This document shows positions 1 to 8,352 of a DNA stretch of 64,000 nucleotides, piece by piece. A program made the translations under genes and the position numbers. Each line of letters starts with the position of its first letter. Position 1 is the stretch's first letter. The notes beneath the pieces were generated by a model. That model worked only from the letters and a program-made list of their open reading frames with translations, searched no databases and had not been told where the DNA came from. The stretch is taken from NCBI GenBank assembly GCA_019187185.1, contig JABAQU010000001.1, forward strand, positions 62,001 through 126,000, in the 5' to 3' direction. This DNA comes from Steroidobacteraceae bacterium (lineage in GTDB: Bacteria; Pseudomonadota; Gammaproteobacteria; Steroidobacterales; Steroidobacteraceae).

Positions 1-1250
1 TTGCGGCGACCGGCAGCCTGGCCGTTCCCACCATTCCCAACTGGCCGGGCAAGGACAGCTTCCAGGGCAAGCTCTATCACACCGCGCAATGGCCGAGGGA
101 GGGCGTCGACGTCGCGGGCAAGCGGGTCGGCATCATCGGAACAGGTTCGACGGGGATCCAGGCCGCGCCAATGCTCGCCCAGACGGCCGGTCATCTGTTC
201 GTGTTCCAGCGTACGCCCGCGTTCAGCATGCCGTCGGGCAACCGGCCCCTGTCCGAGGAATATGAACGCCAGTGGAAGGCGAACTACGCAGAGCGCCGAG
301 AACGGATGTGGCACACGCCCAGCCTTTCGCTGATCCAGCCGTCGGACAAGTCCATCTTCGAGTATTCGCCCGAGGAGCAGCAGGAGATTCTGGAGAAGGC
401 GTGGAGTTCGCAAAGCGCGTTCCAGCTGCTGGTCGCGTTCAAGGACATCATGACCGACCGGAAGGCGAACGATATCGTCGCGGAGTTCGTGCGGAACAAG
501 ATCCGGGCCACCGTCAAGGATCCGAAAGTCGCCGAGCTGTTGTGCCCGACGACGTATGCCATCGGAGCCAAGCGGCTTTGTATCGATTCGGGCTATTACC
601 AGATGTACAACCGCGACAACGTCACGCTGGTGGACGCGCGGACGAACCCCATCACCGGCTTCACCCCGAGCGGCATCCGGACGACCGCGGCGACTTATGA
701 CCTAGACGTGATTGTCTTCGCAACCGGATTCGACGCGATGACCGGCGCGCTGACCCGCATGGACATCAAGGGATTCGAGGGTGTCACGATGCGCGAGAAG
801 TGGCGCGAGGGCCCCACCACTTATCTGGGCATGATGGTCTCGGGCTTCCCGAACCTGTTCATGGTCCATGGGCCCGGCAGCCCATCGGTGCTTGCCGGCA
901 TGATCATGGGCGGGGAATGGCAGGTCAACTGGATCGCCCGCGTCATCGACGAGATGGAGAAGGGCGGCTTCGAGCGGATCGACGCGACGAAGGAGGCGGA
1001 AGAGAGCTGGGCCGACGAGCTCGCCACGGTCGCGGGCTACACGCTGCACAAGACCGCCGATTCCTGGTACACGGGAGCGAACGTGGAAGGCAAACCCCGC
1101 TCGTTCATGGTCTACGTGGGCGGCTATCCCCGATATTCCGCGCTGTGCACGAGGGCGCTGGACGAGGGTTATCGAGGCTTTGCCATGCGGAAGGCGCCGA
1201 TCACCGCAGCGCCGGTGCGTAGCGACGACCCGTTGGTCGTCTTTCGATGA
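1..1250 (+). CDS. Baeyer-Villiger flavin monooxygenase, 5' end cut by window edge
   Basis: The open frame runs in from the window edge (first complete codon at 3) and gives the last ~415 residues of a class B flavoprotein monooxygenase. The Baeyer-Villiger fingerprint FxGxxxHxxxWP is present as FQGKLYHTAQWP (about visible residues 21-32), followed by the NADPH-binding Rossmann turn GTGSTGIQ and, further on, the FATGFD motif. The first FAD-binding GxGxxG segment must lie upstream. Known relatives insert one oxygen next to a ketone using NADPH and O2, giving an ester or lactone; family members include cyclohexanone and steroid monooxygenases. The catabolic neighbours fit a steroid or terpenoid ketone as substrate, but the sequence does not show which. 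The gene ends tail to tail with the MFS gene across a 178-bp gap that holds only a weak GC hairpin (1410-1423). Confidence 0.9.
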   Translation, partial: AATGSLAVPTIPNWPGKDSFQGKLYHTAQWPREGVDVAGKRVGIIGTGSTGIQAAPMLAQTAGHLFVFQRTPAFSMPSGNRPLSEEYERQWKANYAERRERMWHTPSLSLIQPSDKSIFEYSPEEQQEILEKAWSSQSAFQLLVAFKDIMTDRKANDIVAEFVRNKIRATVKDPKVAELLCPTTYAIGAKRLCIDSGYYQMYNRDNVTLVDARTNPITGFTPSGIRTTAATYDLDVIVFATGFDAMTGALTRMDIKGFEGVTMREKWREGPTTYLGMMVSGFPNLFMVHGPGSPSVLAGMIMGGEWQVNWIARVIDEMEKGGFERIDATKEAEESWADELATVAGYTLHKTADSWYTGANVEGKPRSFMVYVGGYPRYSALCTRALDEGYRGFAMRKAPITAAPVRSDDPLVVFR

Positions 1251-1428
1251 CGCAGCGGACAGGGCGTTCTCGCATCGAGCCGTCCGCCGCCCAAGGGTCC
1301 CCGCGCGGCAGAATGGTCGTCGCCCTGATGGAGCCCGGTCTTCTGCAGTCCGAGTCTCATGGATGGTGGTGGGAGGTTGTGGAGCTTGCGGGACTTTGCC
1401 ACGCACGCCGCGGCCCGTGCCGCCGTGT

Positions 1429-2649
1429 TTACCTGCGTTGAAGTCCGGATTTTCGAGGCAAGCCCGGTCCCAGGTGCCGCGCGAGCATGATCAGCATCAC
1501 GAGTGCCACGATGTTGAGTGCGGCCATCAGGTAGAACGCCCGCGTGTAGTTCTGGTCGCGATCGAACAGCAGCCCGGGCAGCGGTGCCGCGGCAAAATTG
1601 AACGGGGTCACGAGGAGCATCACGCGACCCATCACGGCACCGAAATGGGCCTGACCGTATGCTGCGGTCACGAGGCTGCACACGGCCGGATAGGCGCCGC
1701 CCGTGCAGATCGCAAGCAGGGCCACCATCGCGGCGAGCGCGATGAACCCGCGTTGCTGTAGCAGGATGACCCAGAGCACGGCCTGCACCACGGCGAGGGC
1801 CTTCAGGGCGAACGCGGGACCGAAGCGGTCCGCGATGCCACCCCACAGGAGCGAGCCCACCGAGGCCGCGATGCCGAGAACGGACAGCAACACGGCCGCT
1901 TCGCGTACGCCGATCCCCCGCTGCACGGCGTGATTGACGATGTGCGTGCTGAGCGCGACGCCGCTCGCAATCAGCAGGCCCGCGATCACGCCCATCTGCC
2001 AGACCCGCCGGTCGCGAAAGCTGCCGCCCGCGCCCGCGGCAGCGCCGGACGAAGCCGGTGCATGCGCCTCCGCCGGAGGCTGCCGGATGAACCACAGGAG
2101 CGGCAGGAGCAGCAGAAACACGACGCCGAGCAGCGTGAAGAGCGATCGCCAGCCGTGCGACTCGATCCAGCGGCTGTAGAGCGGTGGTCCGACGGCGATC
2201 AGCAACGGGATGGCGATGAAACCGATGGCCTTGCCGGGCGCATGGGGGAACCAGCCGCCGGCGAGCTTCGCCGACGGCAGCGGGCCGATGAACGTGATGC
2301 CGATTCCGCCGAGCACACCGAAGAAGAACAGGAACGGCCAGATCGAGGTCGCGAGCGCGGCGCCGAAAAAGCCGCAGGCGGCGAGCAGCGTTCCGCTGAT
2401 CATCACCGCGCGCACCGACCAACGATCGAGCAGCGTGCCGACAACGGGCGCCAGTACGCCGAGGCACAGAGTGATGATGCCCATGCCGAGTGCGACCAGC
2501 GAATTGCTGGTCTGGAACTCGCGCGTGAGCGTGCCGATGATCAGGCCGTAGGCGCCGAAGGTGGCGCCCATTGCGAGGTTCTGCGTGATGAAGCCCGTCG
2601 CGAGCATTGCGCCTGCGCGACCCCTGAACCCGACGCCCGCACTGCCCAT
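1429..2649 (-). CDS. MFS transporter
   Basis: This is a 406-residue, very hydrophobic protein with about 12 predicted membrane segments in two halves, as in the major facilitator superfamily. The first half has an MFS A-like loop (GTLLDRWSVR) after the second helix, and the second half has a related GGIADRFGP loop. It resembles monocarboxylate / oxalate-formate type carriers. The ATG at 2647-2649 (protein starts MGSAGVGFRG) is preferred; the frame stays open far upstream only because GC-rich antisense of the next gene lacks stops. It is divergent from the SDR gene at 2707 with a 57-bp shared promoter space. Import of a catabolic substrate or export of an intermediate is a reasonable guess from position; the substrate is not shown. 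Confidence 0.85.
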   Translation of the reverse strand: MGSAGVGFRGRAGAMLATGFITQNLAMGATFGAYGLIIGTLTREFQTSNSLVALGMGIITLCLGVLAPVVGTLLDRWSVRAVMISGTLLAACGFFGAALATSIWPFLFFFGVLGGIGITFIGPLPSAKLAGGWFPHAPGKAIGFIAIPLLIAVGPPLYSRWIESHGWRSLFTLLGVVFLLLLPLLWFIRQPPAEAHAPASSGAAAGAGGSFRDRRVWQMGVIAGLLIASGVALSTHIVNHAVQRGIGVREAAVLLSVLGIAASVGSLLWGGIADRFGPAFALKALAVVQAVLWVILLQQRGFIALAAMVALLAICTGGAYPAVCSLVTAAYGQAHFGAVMGRVMLLVTPFNFAAAPLPGLLFDRDQNYTRAFYLMAALNIVALVMLIMLARHLGPGLPRKSGLQRR

Positions 2650-2706
2650 GGGGCTATCATAATGCCACGGCGCATCGCGGATGCGCTCTTTCGAGGAGAT
2701 GGAGAT

Positions 2707-3513
2707 ATGAGTCGGCTCGAGGGTCGTGTGGCAATCGTGACGGGCGCCGGCGCGGGAATCGGCCGGGGCATCGTGCGACGCTTCGCAGCGGAAGGTGCGG
2801 CGGTCGTGGTCGCCGAGTACAACGTCGATTCCGGCACGGCCACCGCCGCCGAACTGCAGCGCGATTTCGGCGCACAGGCCCTGTTCGTGCGTGCAGACAT
2901 CTCGCGCCGTGCGGATGTCGACGCCATGGTGGGCGCCGCGATCGAGCGCTTCGGCAAGGTCGACATCCTCGTCAACAATGCGTGGAGCCGGCGCCAGGGC
3001 GCGCCGTTCGCGGCGCGTGTGGAGCAGCAAACGGACACCGACCTCGATTTCGCGTGGCAGATCGGGACGATGTCGGCGATGTGGGCGATGCGGGCCGTGT
3101 TTCCCGGCATGCGGGAGCGGCGCTGGGGACGCATCGTGAATATCTGCTCGCTGAACGGGGTCAACGCCCATCCGTACACCGTGGACTACAACATGGCCAA
3201 GGAGGCGTTGCGTGCGCTCACGCGCACGGCGGCGCGCGAGTGGGCGCCTTACCAGATCTGCTGCAACGTGATATGCCCCGCTGCCGCGACCGAGGCTTAC
3301 AAGGGCTTTGCCGCCGCCAGTCCCGACAACGCCGCGGCGATCCTGAAGCTCAACCCGATGGGTCGCATGGGCGATCCGGAGAGCGACATTGGCGGCGTGG
3401 CGCTGTTTCTCGCGAGCGACGACTGCCGCTACCTCACCGGCAACACGCTGTTCGCCGACGGCGGTGGCCACATCAATGGCGTGCCGTGGGCGCCGCAGCT
3501 GCCGGAATCCTGA
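2707..3513 (+). CDS. SDR-family NAD(P)-dependent dehydrogenase
   Basis: A 268-residue classical short-chain dehydrogenase. The cofactor turn TGAGAGIGRG is near residue 12, the NNAG motif appears as NNAW, and the active site has Ser in ICSLNG followed by YNMAK (Tyr-x3-Lys). Length and motifs are normal for a soluble alcohol or hydroxysteroid dehydrogenase. An AGGAG-GAGAT purine stretch precedes the ATG at 2707; an ATG at 2661 in frame is less likely because the conserved fold starts just after 2707. It is the first gene of a forward run continuing through the TetR gene at 6099. Substrate unknown; a hydroxyl/keto step on the same substrate as the other catabolic genes is inferred. Confidence 0.9.
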   Translation: MSRLEGRVAIVTGAGAGIGRGIVRRFAAEGAAVVVAEYNVDSGTATAAELQRDFGAQALFVRADISRRADVDAMVGAAIERFGKVDILVNNAWSRRQGAPFAARVEQQTDTDLDFAWQIGTMSAMWAMRAVFPGMRERRWGRIVNICSLNGVNAHPYTVDYNMAKEALRALTRTAAREWAPYQICCNVICPAAATEAYKGFAAASPDNAAAILKLNPMGRMGDPESDIGGVALFLASDDCRYLTGNTLFADGGGHINGVPWAPQLPES

Positions 3514-3542
3514 CCGCCCTCGCATCCACCCGGGAGCCCGAG

Positions 3543-3875
3543 ATGACCCTGTCGATGTATCAGGCCAGCGTTCCGCGGCTCGTGGCCATCCTCGAGAACC
3601 TGTCTGCGATCCTGGACAAGGCGCAGGCCCATATCGACGCACGCAAGGTCGACGTGGCCGTTCTGATGGGCGCGCGTCTGGCACTCGACATGTATCCCTT
3701 CTCGAAGAAGGAAGTCGTGCTCCCGGTCGCGGGCCACGAGACGCGCTACACGGGCCTGCAGTTGCTGCTCGGACATTCGATGCCGAACGTGTATTTCCAC
3801 GTGACGACCGCCTACAACATCCTGCGCCACAACGGCGTCGCGATCGGCAAACGCGACTTTCTCGGCCAGCCGTGA
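3543..3875 (+). CDS. Shortened DUF1993-family protein
   Basis: A 110-residue protein whose N-terminus (SMYQASVP, then NLSAILDKA) and C-terminus (FHVTTAYNILRHNGV, then GKRDFLG) are both clear DUF1993 signatures. Full-length members are about 165-170 residues; here the middle, roughly 60 residues after position 55, is missing in frame, so the two ends are joined directly. DUF1993 proteins belong to the DinB-like four-helix-bundle group and have no firmly known reaction. The gene lies 29 bp after the SDR stop, and its TGA (3873-3875) overlaps the GTG start of the next gene, so it is translated as part of the operon. It may be a remnant or a minimal functional form. Confidence 0.8.
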   Translation: MTLSMYQASVPRLVAILENLSAILDKAQAHIDARKVDVAVLMGARLALDMYPFSKKEVVLPVAGHETRYTGLQLLLGHSMPNVYFHVTTAYNILRHNGVAIGKRDFLGQP

Positions 3876-4978
3876 GCCTCTTGAAGAAGAGAGTCGTCAT
3901 CGCGGGCGGATCCGGGCTCGTCGGCAGCGCGGCGGTGCGGCACTTCGCGGCGCAAGGCGACTGGGAGGTCGTCGCGGTCTCCCGTCGCCCACCCCTCGAC
4001 GTGCCTGCCACCGTCCGGCATGTCGCGGTCGACCTCTCCGATCCGCAGGCCTGCGCGCGCGCCTTCGGGGCGATGCCGGACGTGACGCACGTGATCTACG
4101 CCGCGCTCAGCGAGAAGATCGAGGACATCTACGGCGGCTGGTTCGATGCCGCGCAGATTGCGAAGAACGCCGCCATGCTGCGCCATCTCTTCGAGCCGCT
4201 GTCGACGGCGGCGCGCAACCTGCGGCACGTCGCGCTCGTGCACGGCGCCAAGGCCTATGGCGCCCACCTGCCGCAGCTCGAGGTGCCGGTGCCGATGCGC
4301 GAGAGCCTGCCGCGCCCTCCGCATCCGAACTTCTACTTCGAACAGGAGGACTACATCCGCGCGAAGCAGCAGGGGCAGGCCTGGAGCTGGACGGTGTGGC
4401 GCCCGGTCGGCATCGCGGGCGCCGCGATCGGCTCGCCACTGAATGCCTTCCTGATGCTCGCGGTCTTCGCGGCGCTGCGGCGCGAAGCCGGGCTCGACCT
4501 GCCGCTGCCGGCCGGTGTGTGCCTCGCGACGGAAGCGACCGATGCCGATCTCATCGCCGAGGCGCTCGCCTGGGGCGCGGAGTCGCCGGCTGCCCGCAAC
4601 GAGACCTTCAACATCTCGAACGGCGACGTGACGTCCCAGCGCGAATGGTTTCCCGTCGCCGCGGACAGCTTCGGGATGCGCCTCGGGGAACCATCCCGCT
4701 TCGACGTGGTGCAGGAAGTCACGCAGATGTCGGGCCTCTGGCGCGATCTCGTGCGCCGCCACGCGCTGCAGGCGCCGGAGGACGTCGCGGCGCTCTTCGG
4801 CGGCTCGATGGCGATGAGCAATGTCGGTGTCGAGGCGCCCGGCGGCAATCCGCTGCGCTGGGGCCTCGTGAGCACGATCAAGCTGCGCCACGCCGGCTTT
4901 CACGGCTGCGTCGATACGCTCGGGATGGTGCGCAAGTACGTGCGGCGCTACCAGGCGCTGAAGATCCTGCCGCCGTAG
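3872..4978 (+). CDS. PRISE-type extended SDR (progesterone 5beta-reductase / iridoid synthase-like)
   Basis: A 368-residue extended SDR beginning at GTG 3872. The nucleotide-binding turn is IAGGSGLVGSA near the N-terminus. The later motifs HGAKAYGAH, PHPNFYFEQED and WTVWRPVGIAG match the layout of the PRISE family, in which a Lys (here in GAKAYG) and a Tyr (here in NFYFEQED) form the active site. PRISE enzymes reduce activated C=C bonds of enones with NADPH, including the delta-4 bond of 3-oxo-steroids to the 5beta product. This suits a steroid catabolic island, though many bacterial members act on small enones, so the substrate is inferred. Start overlaps the previous stop (GTGA), and the next gene begins 8 bp after the stop. 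Confidence 0.78.
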   Translation: MSLLKKRVVIAGGSGLVGSAAVRHFAAQGDWEVVAVSRRPPLDVPATVRHVAVDLSDPQACARAFGAMPDVTHVIYAALSEKIEDIYGGWFDAAQIAKNAAMLRHLFEPLSTAARNLRHVALVHGAKAYGAHLPQLEVPVPMRESLPRPPHPNFYFEQEDYIRAKQQGQAWSWTVWRPVGIAGAAIGSPLNAFLMLAVFAALRREAGLDLPLPAGVCLATEATDADLIAEALAWGAESPAARNETFNISNGDVTSQREWFPVAADSFGMRLGEPSRFDVVQEVTQMSGLWRDLVRRHALQAPEDVAALFGGSMAMSNVGVEAPGGNPLRWGLVSTIKLRHAGFHGCVDTLGMVRKYVRRYQALKILPP

Positions 4979-4986
4979 GGACCCGC

Positions 4987-6090
4987 ATGTTCGAGGTCTT
5001 CGCCGCAACACCCGAGAACCTCGGCCCCGAGAAGATCCAGGCGTTCGCGCAGCGTGTGGAGGCGATGGGGTATGACGGGCTTTTCGTGCCCGACGCGGTG
5101 CACGATGGCTTCCTGCTCGCCGCGCTGGCGCTCGCCGCGACGTCGCATATCCGCGTCGGCATCTCCGTGCTGGTGGCGTTTCCGCGCAGCCCGATGAACG
5201 TGGCGCTCGCCGCGTGGGACCTGCAGCGCCTGTCGCGCGGGCGCTTCGAGCTCGGGCTCGGCACGCAGGTGAAGCAGAACATCGAAGATCGCTACTCTGC
5301 GCGCTGGCTGCCGCCGGCCGCCGGCATGAAGGAATACGTCGGCGCACTGCGGGCCATTTTCCGCAGCTTCCGCAACCCGCGGGAGCCGCTGCATTTCGTC
5401 GGCGATTACTACCGCTTCACGCGCCTGCAGCCGTTCTTCAATCCTGGCCCGATCGACGCGCCGGATGTGCCGATCATGCTGGGGGCGGTAGGGCCGAGAA
5501 TGCTCACGGCGGCGGGCGAGGTGGCCGACGGCCTGCACACGCATCCGACGAACACCTCGACGCGCTATCTGCGCGAGGTGATCCTGCCGAGCATCGCAAC
5601 CGGGGCCGCGCGGCGTGACCCGGCACTGTCGAAGCCGCTCATCTGCGCCAACGATCTCGTCGCAACCGGCCCGGATCCCGCCACCGTCGCCGCCGAACGC
5701 GAGCGCATGCGTGGCACCCTCGCATTCGTTTTCTCGACGCCCGCTTACTGGCCGAGTCTCGAGCTGTTCGGCTGGCGGGAGGTCGGCGAGCGGCTGCTCG
5801 CGCTGACGCGAGAGGGGCGCTGGTCGGACATGGCCGCCGCGCTCCCCGATCAGGTGCTCAACGAGTTTCTGGTGACGGGCCGCTACACGGAACTCCCCGA
5901 CCTGCTTGCAGGCCGCTTCGGCGGGCTCGTCGATCGCATTACGCTCACCGTGCCGGCCGATCCGGCGAACGATGCGGCGTGTGCCGTTGCCGTCGACGCC
6001 ATGAAGCGCACCAGTGCTGCGATGTTGGCGGCCGGGCGCGAGGGCGTCATGCCACGCGGGCACGGGCCACGAGCGTCGAGACCAGGGTAG
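4987..6090 (+). CDS. Luciferase-like (LLM) flavin/F420-dependent oxidoreductase
   Basis: A 367-residue TIM-barrel protein of the bacterial luciferase-like superfamily. Typical features are the N-terminal EAMGYDGLFVPD segment, the TSHIRVGISVLVAFPRSP strand, LSRGRFELGLGTQ, and PIMLGAVGPRML in the cofactor-binding half. It resembles a subgroup of predicted F420-dependent oxidoreductases known mainly from actinobacteria and found next to steroid and lipid catabolism genes. Whether it uses F420 or reduced FMN cannot be decided here; no F420 biosynthesis genes are in the window. It follows the PRISE gene by 8 bp and precedes the TetR gene by 8 bp, so the three are likely co-transcribed. Confidence 0.85.
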   Translation: MFEVFAATPENLGPEKIQAFAQRVEAMGYDGLFVPDAVHDGFLLAALALAATSHIRVGISVLVAFPRSPMNVALAAWDLQRLSRGRFELGLGTQVKQNIEDRYSARWLPPAAGMKEYVGALRAIFRSFRNPREPLHFVGDYYRFTRLQPFFNPGPIDAPDVPIMLGAVGPRMLTAAGEVADGLHTHPTNTSTRYLREVILPSIATGAARRDPALSKPLICANDLVATGPDPATVAAERERMRGTLAFVFSTPAYWPSLELFGWREVGERLLALTREGRWSDMAAALPDQVLNEFLVTGRYTELPDLLAGRFGGLVDRITLTVPADPANDAACAVAVDAMKRTSAAMLAAGREGVMPRGHGPRASRPG

Positions 6091-6098
6091 GAACTGAC

Positions 6099-6815
6099 GT
6101 GCCCACTTCTGCGCCCCCACCCCTGCGCAAGGCGCCCCGCCAGCGGCGTTCGCAGGCGACGATGGGCTTCATCCTCGATGCGGCGCGACGGATCCTCTAC
6201 GAAGAGGGCGTCGGCGCGCTGACCACGCGCCGCGTCGCCGAACGGTCCGGTGTCGCGGTCGGCTCGCTCTACCAGTACTTCCCGAACCGGGACGCGATCC
6301 TCGCACGTCTCGCGGAAGACGAGGCACGACGCGAGTCGCAGGCGCTGCAGCAGCGCTATGCGGCAGCGCGCCATCTGCCGTTCGCGGAATCACTCGCGCA
6401 GACTGCCGCCTGCATCGTCGAATCGGAGCGGCGCATGTTCGCTTTCGGCGGCGAGTTCTACCGTCGCTATGCGCAGCACTTCCACGTCGCGCAGCGCGCC
6501 GGGAGCCGCCAGGCCGGCGAGGTACTCGATACCGACACGCTGATCCGCGATTCGCTGCGCGCGTTCTCACGGCACGCGGCCGCCATTGGCGAGCCCGACC
6601 TCGCGCTCGCGGCCTGGCTCCTGACCCGCGGCATCACGTCGCTGCTCGGAACGCTGGTGGCGGAGCGCCCGGACCTCCTCGACTCGCGGCGGCTCGAATC
6701 GATCCTGGGGCGTGTCGTTGCAGCCATCCTCGATGTGCAGCCGGCCCCTGTCGCGAGGCCACGAAACGCGAACACGCGCCGGCGGGCGCCGCGCAAGCCG
6801 GCTTCTTCCCGGTAA
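6099..6815 (+). CDS. TetR/AcrR-family transcriptional regulator
   Basis: A 238-residue regulator starting at GTG 6099. The N-terminal helix-turn-helix is clear: ILDAARRILYEEGVGALTTR, then VAERSGVAVGSLYQYFPNRD, about residues 28-68. The C-terminal ligand-binding half is divergent, as is normal in the family. It ends in an Arg-rich tail (RRRAPRKPASSR). An AGGAA stretch sits upstream of the GTG; the longer open frame upstream only reads through the preceding gene. It is the last gene of the 2707-6815 run and lies directly before the ChsH2/ChsH1/Ltp2-like genes, so it probably represses one or both runs in response to a pathway intermediate. I see no convincing TetR operator palindrome in 6816-6917. 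Confidence 0.9.
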   Translation: MPTSAPPPLRKAPRQRRSQATMGFILDAARRILYEEGVGALTTRRVAERSGVAVGSLYQYFPNRDAILARLAEDEARRESQALQQRYAAARHLPFAESLAQTAACIVESERRMFAFGGEFYRRYAQHFHVAQRAGSRQAGEVLDTDTLIRDSLRAFSRHAAAIGEPDLALAAWLLTRGITSLLGTLVAERPDLLDSRRLESILGRVVAAILDVQPAPVARPRNANTRRRAPRKPASSR

Positions 6816-6917
6816 TTCCTGCAGGTTTCGCCGGGAGCGAATGCGAATTGGCAAGCGCCAGTCCGCGCAGCTACAGTCACCCGGTCGCCGCACTCGCGTG
6901 CCGAAGAGGGTAAACCC

Positions 6918-7892
6918 ATGTCCCAGGTTCGATCGCAGGATTGGCTGTCGAAAGTGCGCGCCATGGTGGGCCAGGAGGCGCTGCCGCCGCAGACGGCGGC
7001 CGACCCCGTCAACCTGCCGATGATCCGCCGCTGGTGCGAGGCGATGGGCGATCGCACGCCGGCCTTCCTCGACGAACAGGCTGCGGTGCGCTCGGGCCGC
7101 GCGAGCGTGGTCGCACCGCCTGCCATGCTGTTCGCGTGGACCATGAGTCACTTCAGTCCCGACGGCGAGCGCGAAGGCGGCACGCTGCTCGGGCTCGATC
7201 TCGTGGATGCCGCGGGCTTCACTTCGGTGGTGGCGACCAATGTCGAAGAGGAATATTTCCGCGAGCTGCGCTGCGGCGACCTCATCACGCAGCGCGTGAC
7301 ACTCGACGGCATCTCGGACGAAAAGAAGACCGGGCTCGGCGTCGGGCATTTCGTCACCTATCGTTACGAGTTCAGCGACCAGCGGGGCGAGCTGGTCGGC
7401 CGCACGATCTTCCGCGTGCTGAAGTTCCGCCCCCCGGCGAAGGCGAAGGAAGCCGCTCCCGTGGCCGCCGACGCGCCTCGCGCGGCGAAGGCCTCGCCGC
7501 CCCGTCCGCCGATGACGAAGGATGGCGAGTTTTTCTGGGCCGGGTTTGTCGAGCGCAAACTCCTCGTTCGCCAGTGCGGGCAATGCGGGCGCTTGCACCA
7601 TCCGCCGGGCCCGATGTGCCCGGAATGCAATTCGCTCGAGTGGACGCCACGCGAGTGCTCCGGGCGCGGCACGATCCACAGCTTCGTCGTCATGCACCAG
7701 CCGCAGATTCCCGGCCACCAGTACCCGCTGCCGGTGGCGCTCATCGACCTCGAGGAAGGCGCGCGCATCGTCGCGAACCTGCAGGGCATCGCGCCGGACA
7801 AGGTGCGCATCGGCCTGCCGGTCGAGGTGCAGTACGTCGAGTACGAGAAAGACTTCGTGCTGCCCGCATTTCGCGAGCGGCGCACTGGCTGA
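6918..7892 (+). CDS. ChsH2-like fusion: MaoC-type hydratase domain plus DUF35 (Zn ribbon / OB fold)
   Basis: A 324-residue two-domain protein. Residues 1-165 form a FAS1/MaoC-like hot-dog domain (MIRRWCEAMGDRTPAFLDE). An Ala/Pro/Lys-rich linker (about 170-205) leads to a C-terminal DUF35 domain with a rubredoxin-like zinc ribbon CGQC...CPEC followed by an OB fold. This architecture is that of ChsH2 in cholesterol side-chain degradation, where the MaoC part pairs with ChsH1 to hydrate the delta-17 side-chain enoyl-CoA and the DUF35 part docks onto the Ltp2 aldolase. Here the next two genes are a ChsH1-like and an Ltp2-like gene, in that order, so the assignment is strong at family level. The substrate may be a steroid or another branched acyl-CoA. 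Confidence 0.88.
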   Translation: MSQVRSQDWLSKVRAMVGQEALPPQTAADPVNLPMIRRWCEAMGDRTPAFLDEQAAVRSGRASVVAPPAMLFAWTMSHFSPDGEREGGTLLGLDLVDAAGFTSVVATNVEEEYFRELRCGDLITQRVTLDGISDEKKTGLGVGHFVTYRYEFSDQRGELVGRTIFRVLKFRPPAKAKEAAPVAADAPRAAKASPPRPPMTKDGEFFWAGFVERKLLVRQCGQCGRLHHPPGPMCPECNSLEWTPRECSGRGTIHSFVVMHQPQIPGHQYPLPVALIDLEEGARIVANLQGIAPDKVRIGLPVEVQYVEYEKDFVLPAFRERRTG

Positions 7893-7910
7893 TTACCGGA
7901 GCACGAATCC

Positions 7911-8330
7911 ATGGCAAGCGCGATGACTTACGACGGCGTCCAGGCCGGCCAGCAGCTGCCCGGCCTCGATATCCCGATCACGGCCTCGCTGATCGTGGCC
8001 GGTGCGATCGCCACGGGTGACTACTCGCTCGTGCATCACGACAAGGCGCATGCACAGGCGGCCGGCACGCCCGACATCTTCATGAACATCCTGACGAGCA
8101 ACGGGCTCGTGCAGCGCTTCGTGAACGATTGGGCGGGTCCGGCGGCCCGCATCAGGAGCGTGAAGCTGCGCCTCGGCGCCCCGAACTTTCCCGGCGACAC
8201 GATGAAGCTGGCCGGCACGGTCAAGGGCAAGGAAGTGGTCGGCCCGGACAAGCTCGTGGACGTCGCCGTGAGCGGCACGAACAGCCTCGGCGAGCACGTC
8301 ACCGCGACGGTGCGCGTGGCCCTGCCCTGA
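7911..8330 (+). CDS. ChsH1-like MaoC-family enoyl-CoA hydratase
   Basis: A 139-residue single hot-dog domain. The hydratase-2 active-site region is recognisable as ATGDYSLVHHDKAHA (about residues 36-50), with the conserved Asp and His spaced as in R-specific enoyl-CoA hydratases, so this is the likely catalytic partner of the ChsH2-like protein encoded 18 bp upstream. In the mycobacterial system the two form a heterotetramer that adds water to the side-chain double bond to give a tertiary alcohol. The Ltp2-like aldolase gene follows after 22 bp. The protein is soluble with no export signal. Family assignment is firm; the exact acyl-CoA is inferred from context. Confidence 0.87.
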   Translation: MASAMTYDGVQAGQQLPGLDIPITASLIVAGAIATGDYSLVHHDKAHAQAAGTPDIFMNILTSNGLVQRFVNDWAGPAARIRSVKLRLGAPNFPGDTMKLAGTVKGKEVVGPDKLVDVAVSGTNSLGEHVTATVRVALP

Positions 8331-8352
8331 ACGACAAGGGAAGCGAACCCCC

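Noticed and set aside
1429-4011. An 860-codon reverse frame covering both the MFS gene and antisense of the SDR and DUF1993 genes
   Set aside because: Only the 1429-2649 part reads as a membrane transporter. The rest is Arg/Ala-rich antisense text typical of GC-rich DNA with few stops.
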